DNA from: Pezizomycotina sp. ARF18
Lineage: Eukaryota > Ascomycota
Length of the DNA: 63,628 nucleotides
Assembly (NCBI GenBank): GCA_002224055.1
Contig: AZLU01000017.1
Coordinates: 1-63,628, forward strand
Direction: 5' to 3'
The notes under the pieces: generated by a model
Database searches by the model: none
What the model was told of the DNA's origin: nothing
What the model saw: the letters and a program-made list of their open reading frames with translations, nothing else
In this document: in pieces, positions 38,171-49,569 of the stretch
Numbering within the stretch: the stretch's first letter is position 1
Layout: each line of letters begins with the position of its first letter
Position numbers and translations under genes: made by a program

Positions 38171-39173
38171 AGGCTAAAATTTCAGCGTATGAAGGCATTT
38201 TTGGGAATTAGTGATAGTAGAAGTACTAGAGACAAATAAGAGAGGGAGTAGCCTGTGGACAGAAATAAAATAATGGAAAAGAGTGTACGGAATGAGATAG
38301 GAAAAGGAAATAAATTTAAATAAAGAGAAAGGTTTTACATACATCTGATAAAGTCCGTAATTGAAATGAGTTTGTGATCGAAGCAAGAAAGGCGAACTTG
38401 ATGAATAAAGGTGCCTGCCAAGCAATTATCTATTTCTTTGTGTGTAACCGCTAAAGAGTTTCATGATACGGACAACTCCATAACAATTTGCGAGAATCAA
38501 TAAAAAAAAATGATATTAATGAATGTAGATAAGATATTCCTTTGTAACGAGATTGAGAAAGGGTATATATAAAAGTATAGTAATGTTCAAAAAAAAAAAA
38601 AAAGAAATATCTTATGTTCAAGGGTAGGTGTCCCCCGCCGTCAGGGCTACTGAATCGCGTGTTATCCAAACCGCCCTCCCAGGTGCACGGTGGTCTTGCG
38701 GAGCGAAACTCTCTGGGACCAGAGTGACCGAACGCTTAAGGTCAAAGCCCAGCGTGGATTTTCTCGCACGCCGATTAAGAACTCTGCCGACGCAGGAGTC
38801 GAAATCTGGGCACGTTCATCGCACGTGTACCCAATACAGCAGATAAGGTGGGACTCTTTCCTTGGTAGAATGACCATTACAGCCAATCAAAAACCGCCAG
38901 AATAGAGCTATATAAGGCTGTAGGTATTTAATGCACGCCATGACTGGAATTAGGCAGTAGTCGTTTGTGCTTTTTATTTCTCTGTATATTTCTTTTTCAG
39001 CCGCGGAGATCTGATAACCCGTCTCATTTTTTGTCATGACGATTTCGAGAGAAGGTGTGGGCAATTATAATATAAACACCGGAGGCACCTTGAATATTAA
39101 TACTGCCTTTCGCTTCTACATCTTGCATCCACCATCTTCCTCATAGCATCATATCCCTTCAATACCTTTCACC
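38171..39173. other. Spacer with a GC-rich multi-frame-open island and NFU1 promoter
   Basis: The island at about 38625-38880 is GC-richer than its surroundings and open in several frames on both strands, with no recognised domain. A CCAAT box and a TATA-like element follow at 38883-38916, then the NFU1 leader. Confidence 0.4.
38883..38916 (+). promoter_or_regulatory. CCAAT box plus TATATAAG element upstream of NFU1
   Basis: CCAAT at 38883-38887 and TATATAAG at 38909-38916, about 260 bases upstream of the NFU1 start codon and in the same orientation. The core motifs are seen; promoter function is inferred. The HAP/CBC complex that binds CCAAT boxes controls many mitochondrial and iron genes in fungi. 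Confidence 0.45.
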
Positions 39174-40202
39174 ATGTCCTCGAGATCAGTCGCCCGTACC
39201 CTGCACCGTAGCTTCTGCTGCGCAAGACATCATCCCATATCAGCTGAACAGCTGGTCGCCGCTCTTTTATTTGTTACTGCCGCCAAAGCTGCTCTCGTTC
39301 CTATTCTTCCAAACCTCACAATGCTTTGCCCTATTCATCACTATCTCGACACATACCCGCCCGCAAGTTCCTCGTAGCACCTCAAGAATACCTACCATCG
39401 GCTCGTCGAGATCGCTCTTCATACAGACGGAGTCTACACCGAATCAGATGTAAGTCCAAACATATTACTAACTTTAAAAGATAAACTTTATAGCTAACAG
39501 TTACCTCTACTTTTAGTCCCTCAAGTTCGTCCCGGCTACAAAGTCTCCCACCGGAGCTTCCTCGACTAGAATACGTCGACGGCCGATACTACAACTCCCC
39601 TCTCGCCGCAAGCTCTTCCAGCTCGACGGCGTGCAATCGTCTTCTACGGTCCCGATTTCTAACGATAACCAATCGCCCGACGCAAACTGGACGTGGTTAA
39701 ACCGAAGTCTTCGCACTAATAACAGAATTCCTAAACGCCGGCGGCAGCGTCGTCGACCTCGAAGGGGAAATCGCGATGGCCGAAGACACGAAGCCGCAGG
39801 AAGGCGACAGCGAGGTCGTCAGCATGATCAAGGAGCTCGTGGAGACGAGGATACGGCCGGCGATACAGGAAGACGGCGGGGATATCGAGTACAGGGCTTC
39901 GACGAGAACGGGATGTCATGCTGAAGCTCCGGGAGCTTGCAGGACGTGCGACTCGTCGACCGTCACGCTGAAGGCTGCATCGAGTCCATGCTCATGCACT
40001 ACGTGGAGGAAGTAAAAGGTGTTATTCAGGTACTCGATCAGAGGAGGAGGTTGCTATAAAGGAGTTTGAGAGATTTGAAGCTGCGTTGAAGATGAAGGGA
40101 CCCGATGCTGTGGCAAGTACGGGAAAGGTGGACTGGATTGGTGCGCGGCGTGAAAGATTGTATATAGCTATGTCTATGATGAGGAAAAGGTTTGCAGTAT
40201 GA
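39174..40202 (+). CDS. NFU1: Mitochondrial Fe-S scaffold/carrier Nfu1 (frame-broken)
   Basis: Role (known): Nfu1 carries 4Fe-4S clusters late in mitochondrial Fe-S assembly, supplying lipoyl synthase and respiratory targets. Seen: ATG at 39174 with a basic presequence (MSSRSVARTLHRSFCCARHH), the Nfu N-domain opening RSLFIQTESTPNQM followed by an intron at about 39452-39516 and SLKFVP, KLFQLDGV, then the NifU-like C-domain MIKELVETRIRPAIQEDGGD with GFDENGM, and the cluster-binding CxxC in GACRTCDSSTVTLK. It continues IESMLMHYVEEVKGVIQVLD and ends KVDWIGARRERLYIAMSM before the stop at 40200-40202. Breaks near 39610, 39700, 39890 and 39985 each move to the frame that continues the similarity. 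The last 15 residues could belong to an overrun frame. Confidence 0.93.
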
Positions 40203-40617
40203 ATCAATTGCTCCTCTCTTTCTTTGATGAGCCCTGTAGCTTTCATCTCTTCATTCATTAGCCTGATGCTAGTTCTATTACTTGCTGGATCAGCTCCCGT
40301 ATCATAGGGTATCTTTGTCATCTGCGATAGTACTAACACGACTTTGATTTTAATTCGGATTTCTATATTCTGCTACTTTCGTCTGTAGATTTATCAAAGC
40401 ATTTTCACTTATCAATTAGGTAATTTGTTTTATTGCTTCGACAATTGTTGGATTGCTGGGTGCTGCTGCTTGGCGCCCTTTCGCTTTGCTAAAAGCACAA
40501 GCTTTTTTTTTTAAGCCGTGGTCTTGCTGCTCCAGCTCATCAACCTTTCATTTCTGACGTATATTATAGCTACTCACCATCACCTTTCTTCAAGTAAAAC
40601 AGAAGCACAGAAGCGCA
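40203..40617. other. Spacer NFU1 to cyclin gene
   Basis: Short same-strand spacer. No gene seen. The leader before 40618 contains CT-rich stretches. Confidence 0.5.
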
Positions 40618-41774
40618 ATGGATTCCGAACCCTCAAGATCGCCATCTAGGAAGCCCAGCGGCCGCGAAAGATCGCTGGATCGAGGCATTCAGCTCCTCCC
40701 GAAAACGCGAGAGAGTCAACCTCAATTAAACCATCAGACGCGTTTTTCTTCGTCGCCCTGCTCGGGGACCTTTTACGGATGCAAGTAGGCACATTGAACT
40801 TTTTCTCACCGCGGTTTCTTTCTTCTTTGTTTAGAGTAGTTTAATACTGACGGATAAGCCCTCCCTTCCCTTTAACCTGTGAAATGCGACAGAGAGGAGC
40901 AAACGTTTGGCGATGGCGTACGCATACATGAACCGTTTCAAGCGGTTCCTCCGAGATTCGGACGAGAAGGATTCGCAACCTATACCGACGTTCCTAGATG
41001 ATCACGTATGGCTTACAACTTCCTCCAGCAAAATTCTTTCCACTAAATAACTTGCTAACTCAACTTCTACTCAACGTAGACTCTCGCACTATCGTCACTA
41101 TCACTCGCTACGAAAGTAACCGAATCCCGCGCCGCTTGCGCGCGATACTCGTGCCTGCCTGGGTATACTCCACCGACCTCTCCACCCTTAACATTCCCCT
41201 CAGAGCTCTACGACACCCTCCGCCACACCCTCGTCGCTGCAGAACTGCAACTCCTCCGCGTCCTAAAATTCGAACTGCGCATCGTCCTACCAACGAATTC
41301 CTCCCCGCTACCTCCACCGCGCTCTCGAAGTCGTCGACCGCGGCGAGGATTACGACTCCTGGCAACTCGAAAAAGGCGGAGGAGGATAAAGTCATCCGGC
41401 TTATGGATACGAAGATGGGAAGGAAGTGGCGATTTGCGACGGTGCGATGGAGGATTACGATTTGTGCTGCTTGTATCCCGCGAGGGCGGTCGCGGCGGGG
41501 TTGTTTGTGGGTTGTGCTGGAGGATCGGTGCGTTGCTGTTGCGGAGAAGATGGAGCAGTGGTTGGATATGGTTACGGGTAGGAGGGTGGACGTTGAGGAT
41601 GTGGAGGAGGTCGTGGAGAGGATACACGCGAAGAGGGATAGGAGGAGGCTGGCGGAGAGGCACGACGACGACGACGGAGGAGGGGGGTTATATAAATTGA
41701 GATCTTTTGGACGGAAAGTTATTTTTGAGGGAAAGAGAAGGACGACTTTTTTCAAATTTATTCTTCCCTTATGA
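40618..41774 (+). CDS. Cyclin-box protein (frame-broken)
   Basis: Family role (known): cyclins bind and activate cyclin-dependent kinases. Seen: ATG at 40618 (MDSEPSRSPSRKPSGRERSL), an intron at about 40783-40892, then a cyclin box: RLAMAYAYMNRFKRFLRDSD, FLDDH followed by an intron at about 41006-41079, and TLALSSLSLATKVTES. The second fold holds ELYDTLRHTLVAAELQLLRV, LKFELRIVLPT, and late YDLCCLYPARAVAAGLFV. The tail is charged (VDVEDVEEVVERIHAKRDRR) and the last open frame stops at 41772-41774. The pattern resembles transcription-type or CDK10/cyclin Q-like cyclins more than mitotic cyclins, but I cannot place the subfamily. Frame breaks lie near 40720, 41110, 41300 and 41430-41520. Confidence 0.7.
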
Positions 41775-41938
41775 TATATATCAAAATCATTCTTACTTTC
41801 ACGAACTTTTTTCTTTTCCTTTTAGCCTTCTCATGCTCGGGCTGTTCGTCTATAGAGCTATGTATTACTGTATACAATTTTTGTTTTTCATCACATTAGA
41901 AACAACCCATCCTTCCAAGAAGGCACCAGCTAGTTCCC
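41775..41938. other. Short convergent spacer
   Basis: Tail-to-tail spacer between the cyclin and Dabb-domain genes. T-rich, no gene seen. Confidence 0.5.
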
Positions 41939-42489
41939 TTAATAAACCCCGTCTTCGAAATCGAGGACCTGAATATCTTCAACGCCGCCGTCCTTCAAGC
42001 CCGCGAGCATATCCTTGAACGACTGGTGCGCGGGGTCGGCGTTCACGTAGTAATCCTGTCGAAAGTTGAATTGAACTCCGTGATGAAGCCGTGCGTGTAG
42101 CCGTTGCTATTTGAAATATAATACAAAATATATCGGTAAGCTCTGGTAAACTCATTTGTAGATGAAACATCAAGCTGGAGCTCTGCTTTCTAACCTGTAG
42201 GTTCTCAGAACTGTTATCCAGCCCACCTCTGATGGACGCGATGTAAGGCTTCCCGTCTCCGCGTCGACGCAAGTCTTCTTCAGGTCGAAGAAGGCTTGTA
42301 CAACCTGTTTTTCAAAATCCAAATTACAAATTAGTGTGTTAAACTCCGAGCTGTGCATCCTTGGAAATTTTTACTTAAGAAAGGTTGCGGCTATATATAT
42401 TTCGTATTAGAACTGACCCTCTTGATGTCGTCCTGGTTGGTGTCCTTCTTAAACTTGAAGAATACGATGTGAACTTGGGCTGAAGCCAT
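41939..42489 (-). CDS. Stress-response dimeric alpha/beta barrel (Dabb) domain protein
   Basis: Family (known): Dabb (PF07876) proteins are small ferredoxin-like dimers found in stress proteins and some polyketide cyclases. Seen on the minus strand: start at 42489 (MASAQVHIVFFKFKKDTNQD), an intron at about 42307-42417, VQAFFDLKKTCVDAETGKPY read across one break, IASIRGGLDNSSENLQ, a second intron at about 42108-42197, then GYTHGFITEFN, DYYVNADPAHQSFKDMLAGL and DIQVLDFEDGVY with the stop at 41939-41941. The HxxH-like start (VHIVFFKFK) and the terminal DF motif are the hallmarks. About 110 residues, the usual single-domain length. The two breaks both fit one lost base on this strand. The substrate is unknown. 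With no biosynthetic neighbours, a generic stress role is more likely than a pathway enzyme. Confidence 0.85.
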
Positions 42490-43072
42490 GGTTACTTTCT
42501 TGATGTATATGATATATAATTAAGTACGAATTTGTTATTTAGAGGTTTACGTTTTTCTAGCTTCGTGAGTTTTTTTTTTTTTTTTTTTTTTAAAGAGGAA
42601 GCTCGCCGTTAGCGAACAGACAAATTATATCATATCATATATATATACTGGAGGAGATTTTTCGCATGTGCTGCTCAACTCAACTCAGCTCACATTTCGC
42701 TTCACGAGTCAATTAATGGGCTAATGGGCTTTCAACGTATAATTGATGATATACTCCAGCTAGGTATATAGTTCTCTAAGTGTTATCAAGTATATCCCTC
42801 AAATCGTTTTGCAACACGTAGGAACACGCGGCTTCTGCAGAAAGCTCATTGCAGCGGGGTATACGTTCTGCTTGTCGCGGGAAGTGGGGGGAAGCTAAAG
42901 TTGGGGGAACCGGAATCGAATCAATTGGCCCCGGGGCTAAGCTCTTTTTGCGTCTTATTGTTTTCGACACAATCCAAAAACAAACTACCGAATCCTCAGA
43001 CCATTAAACTTCTTCAATTCTCACCATCGACGAAAACGCCTATCCCAAATACCTAACATTATCAGACATATC
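42490..43072. other. Divergent promoter region Dabb/Dsc3
   Basis: Head-to-head spacer with a T run near 42570-42590 and CT-rich sequence next to the Dsc3-like start. No gene seen. Confidence 0.5.
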
Positions 43073-44351
43073 ATGGCGTCCTCATCGTTCCCCCTCCTAC
43101 CTACCCACAACACCCAGCGTCCCCCTCCTCCGCGTCCTCCTCCTTTACACCCCCGAACCAGCAGCAGCAGCAGCAGCGACAACCCCCGTAACGATAACAA
43201 TCCGCTTCGCATCCGTCGCCCTCTCGACCTCCGCCTCTCCCTCACGAACCCGCACTCCACAACAGTATCCTCCCTGAAACATTAATACGCACGCACAGGC
43301 CCGAAGATACAGCGCGCCGACGGTTACGGCTCATATACGGCGGAAGGTACTGGCGACCAAGGGATCGTCGGCGAGATCGTAGGCTTACCGCGGTTTTTAA
43401 GCTCGTTGCCGCCGCCGCCGAGGAGGGAGGTACCGAAGATTGTAGAAGGAGAGGAAGAGGAGGATGAGGAGTTTGCGGAGTTACGGCAGAGCGCTGCGAC
43501 GGCGAAGAGGGGTACATTGAATAAAGGGAAGGGGAAAGTTGCTGCTGTTGCTGCGAACGAGGAAAGTGTGGTGGAGGAAGCGGAGGAGGTATTAGTGCCG
43601 CCGACGATACCGACGAGGAATGTGTATATACACTGCAGCGTTGGGGAGGAGTTGGACGATGCCGGGTTGGCGGAGGAGGCTGTCAGTGAGGTACTGAACA
43701 TTCAATCCTTTTTCACACTAGCTTACGGTCCTTTTCTTTCTTTTTTTAAAAAAAAAAAAAAATTAACGAGGACATATCACTAACATCCACTACAGTCGCA
43801 AGCGTCCACCACCCTCCACCCTCCGCTCCGCAGGGCTTCGACCGCCTCCTATCCGCGGGTTTCACGGAAGCCGACATCGCCGCCCCCGCTCGCAGTTCCA
43901 CGGCTCCCTCGTCAACACCGCGTCAGCCTCCGCGTCCATCGACCCGACCCTCGGTTCCGTATTACCACCGCTACCATCCCCGGCGACGCCGCATCGGGTG
44001 CGTCACTGAGCTTACTCGACGAGGAATCCCGGCGGCGCGCACTGGCGCTCGAAGAACGCTGGATCGACGATAGCGCGAACAACGCGAACGGCGACGTGGG
44101 AGGCGTGGGAGGCGTGGATGCTGCGGGGAGCGGTATCGGAGGGGGTACGAACGCGGCTGGTGGTGGTGGTGGTTCGGCGACGGTATTAGGCGGGTACGAA
44201 GATTTTTTGGTGGGTTGATGTGGGGATTTTTTGGCCAGTGTGCGTGGTGTGGATATTTAGGGAGGAGGTTATGTCGCAGAGGAAGTACGTCGCCGTCGCC
44301 GTGGGCGTCATGGCGAACCTGTTCTTCGGCGTATTGAGGGTGAGCGCTTGA
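43073..44351 (+). CDS. dsc3: Dsc E3 ligase complex subunit 3-like (ubiquitin-like domain plus two TM)
   Basis: Role (known): the Golgi/endosomal Dsc complex ubiquitinates membrane proteins and in many fungi triggers SREBP cleavage; Dsc3 carries a ubiquitin-like N-terminus and C-terminal membrane helices. Seen: ATG at 43073 (MASSSFPLLPTHNTQRPPPP), then a ubiquitin-like fold read across breaks (ITIRFASVA, LDLRLSLTNPHSTTVSSLK, RRLRLIYGGR), an acidic insert, and the family block RNVYIHCSVGEELDDAGLAE. An intron at about 43691-43795 follows, then GFDRLLSAGFTEADIAALRS with QFHGSL, EERWIDD, a Gly-rich linker with YEDFLVG, and two hydrophobic helices LMWGFFGPVCVVWIF and VAVAVGVMANLFFGVLRVSA before the stop at 44349-44351. 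Breaks lie in the poly-Ser/Pro N-terminus, near 43400, 43840-43870 and 44215. The domain order matches Dsc3 well. Confidence 0.76.
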
Positions 44352-45009
44352 AAATGGTTTTTTAATACACATATATAAAGCTGTTCTTTTACGTTTTTTG
44401 GGCGTATTTCTTCTTCTGCATAGCTTTTAGGAGTTCTTTTTTCGAGGCACGTCTTTTTCGTTACGCTTTCTTTCTTGTAGCGTTTAATAAATATTGTGCA
44501 TCAGAGTTTGTAGACCATAACGATGCTGAGCAGTTTACGGTCGTCAAATCCTTCTGTGACTAGTGGTATTATACAATCCCTCTATATAGGAAGAATAATG
44601 CAATATGTTTATTTCTCTCATAAATTCTAGCCGGGCTGCGTTACATATATGAATGCTATATTTCATGATATCGTATGTGAGGAAGAATAAAAACGCCACA
44701 AGTGCACTGCAATGGGACTTAAAAAAAAGAGGGAAAGGAAAGGTAGTGAAAAAGCAATTCACACATGTCCAGACCTATAAAGAAATAGAAAAGCGGAAGA
44801 TCTCGAGCATAGTCTTCTAGGCAGGCCTTCTCGACACGCTGTATATACCTCCGTGTAATCATCATTTCCCGTCAAAACCTCTCTTTCGTGGAGAATAGTT
44901 TAAAAAAAAGTCGCACAAGGCAACAAGGAATAATAGTAAGGAGTAGAAAAATCCTTAGAACTACCGGGTTTCACCGTCAACGTTTCCGTTCGCGGACTCC
45001 CACGGGTTA
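44352..45009. other. Convergent 3' region Dsc3/RCC1-family gene
   Basis: Tail-to-tail AT-rich spacer. No gene seen. Confidence 0.5.
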
Positions 45010-46694
45010 CTAGTCGGGATCGTAGTCATCGTCGTCGCCGCACCTGCATGCGAAGAACCATCCATGGAATCCTCCGCCTCCTCCGCCTGCTGCTGCGAGG
45101 TCCGCTCCCGGCAACGCTCTGCTGAGCGCTCCCCGCATCCGCCACGTCGTCCCGATCGATGACGATCAGCGTATTAAACACGCCTGAAGTAACCTGCACG
45201 ATCCTCCCTGGTCCGCACAGCATCTCCTCCGTCCACGGACGCCACAGCGATGTCTTATCCTTTTCAGAATCGCCGGAGACACCCCTTAACCCCGTGGGAC
45301 TAGGTTCTGTACCGAACCCCGTCTCGCCGAAATCCGTCTTGCGGCGACCCACAGCTTCCTCCCGCCTTTTTGAACGATCATGGCGTGCTTGCAACCGACC
45401 GCTACGTCTTCCGCTTCTCGGAAGCTGCTACCGTTATTATTATTATTATGATTATTATTATTATTATTACTGCTGCTGCTACCGTCGTTGCTGTCTTCGT
45501 TTCCTAGATCGACGAGGCCGAGTCTTCCTCGTGATCGCCGCCGCGGGATGGGAGACCCTTGATGTTCTCGTCGCCCTTTCCGCCCATATGTACACGTCGC
45601 CCGTCGGCGTCAATCCGATCTGCAACCACGAGCCCGGATTCGTAGCGACCTTCGCGATGGGGATACCGTCGAGCGCCGTGATGAGTCCCAGGGTACTGAC
45701 CCGGAATCACCGACCGGCCAAGCGAATCGTGCCGGGGATCCCTGACGTGACAGCTACCGCTCGTCGTCAGCGCTACGAAGGTGGTCGCGCATCCTAATAC
45801 CCGTGAGAACTGGTTGTAGTCCGCGTGATGCGGCGGGAGGCGGTGCACGAAGCTGGGCTGCGGCGCTTCGGGACCTAGCAGCGAGTCGATAGACGCGATG
45901 TGGGGCTCTGAGGAGCTCATAGATTCGACTTTGTCGTAGGTATCGATCTGGTGGCCATTATCTGGTGAGAAGGGTTAGTAGGTGGTTGTAAGCCGTCGAT
46001 GTTCCGTATCTACACATTAAAGAGAAAGTAAGGAACGAGAGGAAAGGTTGATATACCTCTCAATACATTAAGCATGCCCGACAGCGAATACGTAATATCC
46101 ACCACGCCCGTAAATTTCTCGTCATCGATCGGCTCAAACGCCCACCGCCGCGGCCGGAAATGGAACAGCTTGCCGTCGCTCATGAGAACTCCGCAAGGGC
46201 ATACCTGTTACCCAATCCCTTCTTGATGTCTGACGGCGTGTAAGGGTGTGGTAGCTCGAGGGGTAGTTCGCATTGTCCGTCGGGCTGCTTGAGTTGCTCC
46301 TTGACGTCTTCTACGCGGTAGATGTGCGGCGGGTAACCTCTTATAACCAATTGGCCGTCCCGTTCGACTATTTTTTAAAAGTGGCATGTGTTAGAGATGC
46401 TTGGTGCAAAATAGGAAGGACTAACTAAGCTTGTGCCGGAAGCTCGACATAGGGAGGAAAAAAAATCAATGGGGATGGCTGCAATTACATACCGAGAAGA
46501 GTCGCCCAGTCCGTATACAAAATTCTCAAGCTGCTCTGTGCCCTCATGGCAACTATAGGTACCGTAATAGAAGAGTACGGGTATAACGGAAGGTCATTTC
46601 CAGTTCGAAGCAGCTCTTCGTCCATCGCCGGCGATCTGAATCGCTGATGTAGATCTGACCAGCTTGGTTGGAACCGACCCGATCAGTTCTTCAT
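45010..46694 (-). CDS. RCC1-repeat family protein (Ats1-like), with a poly-Asn tract
   Basis: Family (known): RCC1-repeat proteins form seven-bladed propellers; the Ats1 group is linked to tubulin and tRNA wobble modification control in yeast. Seen on the minus strand: candidate start at 46694, followed in a shifted frame by GSNQAGQIYISDSD (a first-blade motif), then MRAQSSLRILYTDWATLLVE joined over an intron at about 46374-46491, VIRGYPPHIYRVEDVKEQLK, FTGVVDITYSLSGMLNVLR, an intron at about 45962-46055, GCATTFVALTTSG followed by HDSLGR, LDGIPIAKVATNPGSWLQIG and LTPTGDVYIW. The last part has VQVTSGVFNTLIVID and ends CGDDDDYDPD at 45010-45012. A run of eleven Asn with one His and flanking Ser lies at 45433-45482. 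Multiple frame breaks prevent counting the blades. The Ats1 assignment is tentative. Confidence 0.6.
45433..45482 (-). repeat. Coding AAT/AGC trinucleotide repeat (poly-Asn/Ser)
   Basis: On the minus strand this reads Gly-Ser4-Asn6-His-Asn5-Gly-Ser, in frame with the RCC1-family gene. On the plus strand it is a TTA and TGC repeat. Confidence 0.8.
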
Positions 46695-47781
46695 TGTGGC
46701 TTGGAGCGAGATGTGTTGATGGAAGATGGTGAGAGAATGAGTGTGTTTGTGAGAGGAATGCTCGTCAGGATGTCCCCGGTAGCTGCAATTGGCGAAATGG
46801 AGGTGGGAAAGAAGCGTTCGAGAAGCTACCAGTATCACGAAGCATCAGTAGAAGAATGAAGCTAGAAGTATCTTCTAGAACACTTGATTATAGCAGTCGA
46901 TTTTGATAAATGGATAATAAAAAAAAAGAGGGCAATCTTCGGTTCAAATGTCCGTTTCGAAAGAATTTTATTTTTTTAAAAAAAAAAAAAAAAAAAAAAA
47001 TGGCCTTCAGCTGTATTTAAAATAACAATCAGATTTATTCGTAAACCTCGTTATAAATTGCTTTCTATTCAGTAAAAGCAGGCTCATTTTTTTTTTTTTT
47101 AATCTTCTTTAAAAAGAATTAACTAGATGTGGGGTCGGCTCTGCAAGCCATTTGCAAACTGGAAGAGGGTAATTGCTTAAAACGCCTTGCTGCACGAAAC
47201 AGAAAAAGGCCGATATATGTATTATTATACTGTAGAAAACGCCAGAAGAACTTAAAAAGAGCTAGACTAGTATTGAGCCCAGAAAGGAGGGAAAAAATAA
47301 TCGCCCAATGGAAGTGAATGCGCGCCGTTCAACTAGTGGAAAAAAGCGAGGGAAAATATACTTTTGCCTAGGCATCTTTGCTTTTAAAGCACCCCCCCAA
47401 AAACCGACATCACGAGCCGGGGTATATAACAGAGTTTGGCAAGTGCTCCGTTGGGAGAACAGCTCTAAAGCGGACCGCGCATCTCGTCATTGAAGCTGCT
47501 TTAACATCTGCTAGAGCTCCTTGACATATAATGGGTCTTTTATAATTGATTTTAGACTTCACGAGCCGGAGCTAGCTGCTGTTGAGTAATTTTAGCGAGT
47601 ACGACAAGTGCCATGGAAAGGTTCGTAAAAGTATGATCGCGGTTGCCAGCCGTCTGCCGTCTCACTCCTACCCATGGTAAAGAGAGTTACGTAAAAGAGT
47701 TGAATTCCTGGAAGAAGAGGACACCTGTTGAAAGCAGAAATATATTACACGATCAAATATAAACTAGGGAATTGCCATTTG

Positions 47782-47818
<37 letters not shown>

Positions 47819-47935
47819 AAAGAAAGAAAGGAAAGAAAGAAAGGGAAATGAAAATGAAATGAAAAGGAATAGAAAATATAAAGCTGGGTGCTTTCTTCTG
47901 AGGAATAGCGCGGGAACTATTCCTCTTAATGACCA
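46695..47935. other. Spacer with long poly-A runs
   Basis: No gene I can defend. A basic 62-codon open frame at 47129-47317 has no family features. Poly-A runs lie near 46978-47000 and at 47782-47816. The part next to 46695 should carry the RCC1-family promoter. Confidence 0.4.
47782..47816. repeat. Poly-A run of 35
   Basis: The longest homopolymer in the window. It lies just past the stop of the minus-strand FMN-binding gene, where it reads as poly-T and would give a false poly-Phe extension. Confidence 0.92.
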
Positions 47936-49044
47936 GCAGCTGGCTCCTCCATTGCCGCAATGGCCAACTCTCGATCCGCCGCTGAGCGTTCTTTAGGTAG
48001 CGGTCCAGATATTCGGGTACTTTATCTACCTTATTATGCGGAGCTGGCGTGGGCTCACCAAACGTTTCGTACACGGAACAACGCCTAATTCAAGTTCAAT
48101 TCGCATATACATGCGTCGCATATAAGTCAAATGACGTGCTTATCGACAGTATGACACAATTTTTCCCCTTTGTTCTTATCCTTACCCAGCAAGCCTGGCG
48201 CAAATGAAGCTCAGAGGATGGAGCTAATGATAACAAAAATGGAAGGATTCTTCTCACCTGTCCAGACCTTATCTACCACATCCGGCGTTTCCATATCCTT
48301 CTTATCGTCGTGAGGCAAACCGCATCGAATTTTCGCGCTCGCGCTTTCGACCCTGACTCGCAGGACGTGCGTGCTCGTTAACTCCGCGTTGTTTGGAGGG
48401 CGTGTATGGTCCAACGCTCAGGCACGACGCTAAATACCAAAATAGCAGTAAAGATATAGACTATATTAGCACCTAGTCCACACAATAACATTTTTCACTT
48501 TGTTTCTGTTATTATCATGCATATAGCGTGGAAATAAACTTGATTGGCTGTAATACCATAAAAAAAAAAGAAAGAAAAACTTTTACCTGTTCGTTATAAG
48601 CTCTAGCGCCCAGTTCTTCTCTTCCTTATCAGTCACCAGTTCCGCCGTCCCAAAAACGACGGCGCTCCTATAATTATAGCTGTGATTGAAGGGCGTGTAA
48701 CTCAGCACTAGCCCGTCGATTTTGGTCGCGCAGACGCAAACCTTCAGCGGAGCAACACCTTCGCCGCCTTTGGCAAGGTTCATGACGCGGGCCGAGGCGT
48801 GGCCGTGAAGGTACAGGTCCAATGGCTCGTCAATTGACGCCGAAGGGTTTTCGAAGGAGCCCATCTGCCCGATCATGGGCAGGATGACGGGAAATTCGTC
48901 GGGACCGGGAGTGAAAGAAACGTGTAGGACTTGCGTCGAGTTGACGATGCCGTGGATCGTCGTCGCGTCGTAGTTGCCGCGGTCATTGAGCCGTTTGACT
49001 TTGTTGACCGCGATCTTTGGGTATTTGAGTGTCTGCTGAGGCAT
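47936..49044 (-). CDS. FMN-binding split-barrel protein (pyridoxamine 5'-phosphate oxidase-related)
   Basis: Family (known): flavin-nucleotide-binding proteins related to pyridoxamine phosphate oxidase bind FMN in a split beta-barrel; most fungal members have no proven reaction. Seen on the minus strand: start at 49044 (MPQQTLKYPKIAVNKVKRLN, then DRGNYDATTIHGIVNSTQVL), HVSFTPGPDEFPVILPMIGQ, LYLHGHASARVMNLAKGGEG, VCVCATKIDGLVLSYTPFNH, SYNYRSAVVFGTAELVTDKE and EEKNWALELITNR. An intron of about 150 nt leads to NNAELTSTHVLRVRVESASA with KIRCGLPHDDKKDMETPDVV and VWTG. A second intron leads to the last exon, FGEPTPAPHNKVDKVPEYLD. The first exon is fully open over 153 codons. The stop at 47936-47938 is reached after one break (ELAIAAMEEPAAGH); without it the frame runs into the poly-A tract. 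Confidence 0.84.
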
Positions 49045-49569
49045 CTTTAAGCTATTTGCCTGTTTTTGCCTGGTTAGATCTTTAGCTTTAAGATAGATCT
49101 AAGTAGAAACTCAGTAGATTCGAAAATAACTAAATCTATCAAGATTTATTTAGGGAAGTTTAATAGAAGCAATGCTCGACTGCACACTAGCTAACGTTTC
49201 CAAGGCGATATTCTAAAACTTCAAATTCCAGCGCGCTGGTTAGCTAGATCTGCTTCTTCGACCATTTTTCAAATTTGAGGATAGAATTTCAGTTACCATT
49301 TAAATAGAAGATAAATATTCTTCATGAGTCATGCTCATGACATTAATGTTGCTATTTCCTTGAAATCCCAACTCGCCTTATCATGCGCTTCGTAAAGGAG
49401 TTTGAGAATGAGAAGAGCTCGAGGATGGTCAAGCTCTTCTCGCTCGTAATGTACGTAGATTTGTGCCGCGTAGTTTTCTCGAACGGCGCTTTTCCGTTAT
49501 GTAAAGTTTTAAGGTTTCTTTGGTGGGATGGTGTATGGCGGGCTCGATTCCAAAGGATCTCTTTTCCCT

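Noticed and set aside
41108-41755. 215-codon minus-strand frame over the cyclin gene
   Set aside because: Antisense shadow. The plus strand carries the cyclin box in order, with introns and family blocks.
47745-48074. Poly-Phe C-terminal extension of the FMN-binding gene
   Set aside because: The frame simply runs through the 35-A tract read backwards. A one-base correction gives a natural stop at 47936 after ELAIAAMEEPAAGH.
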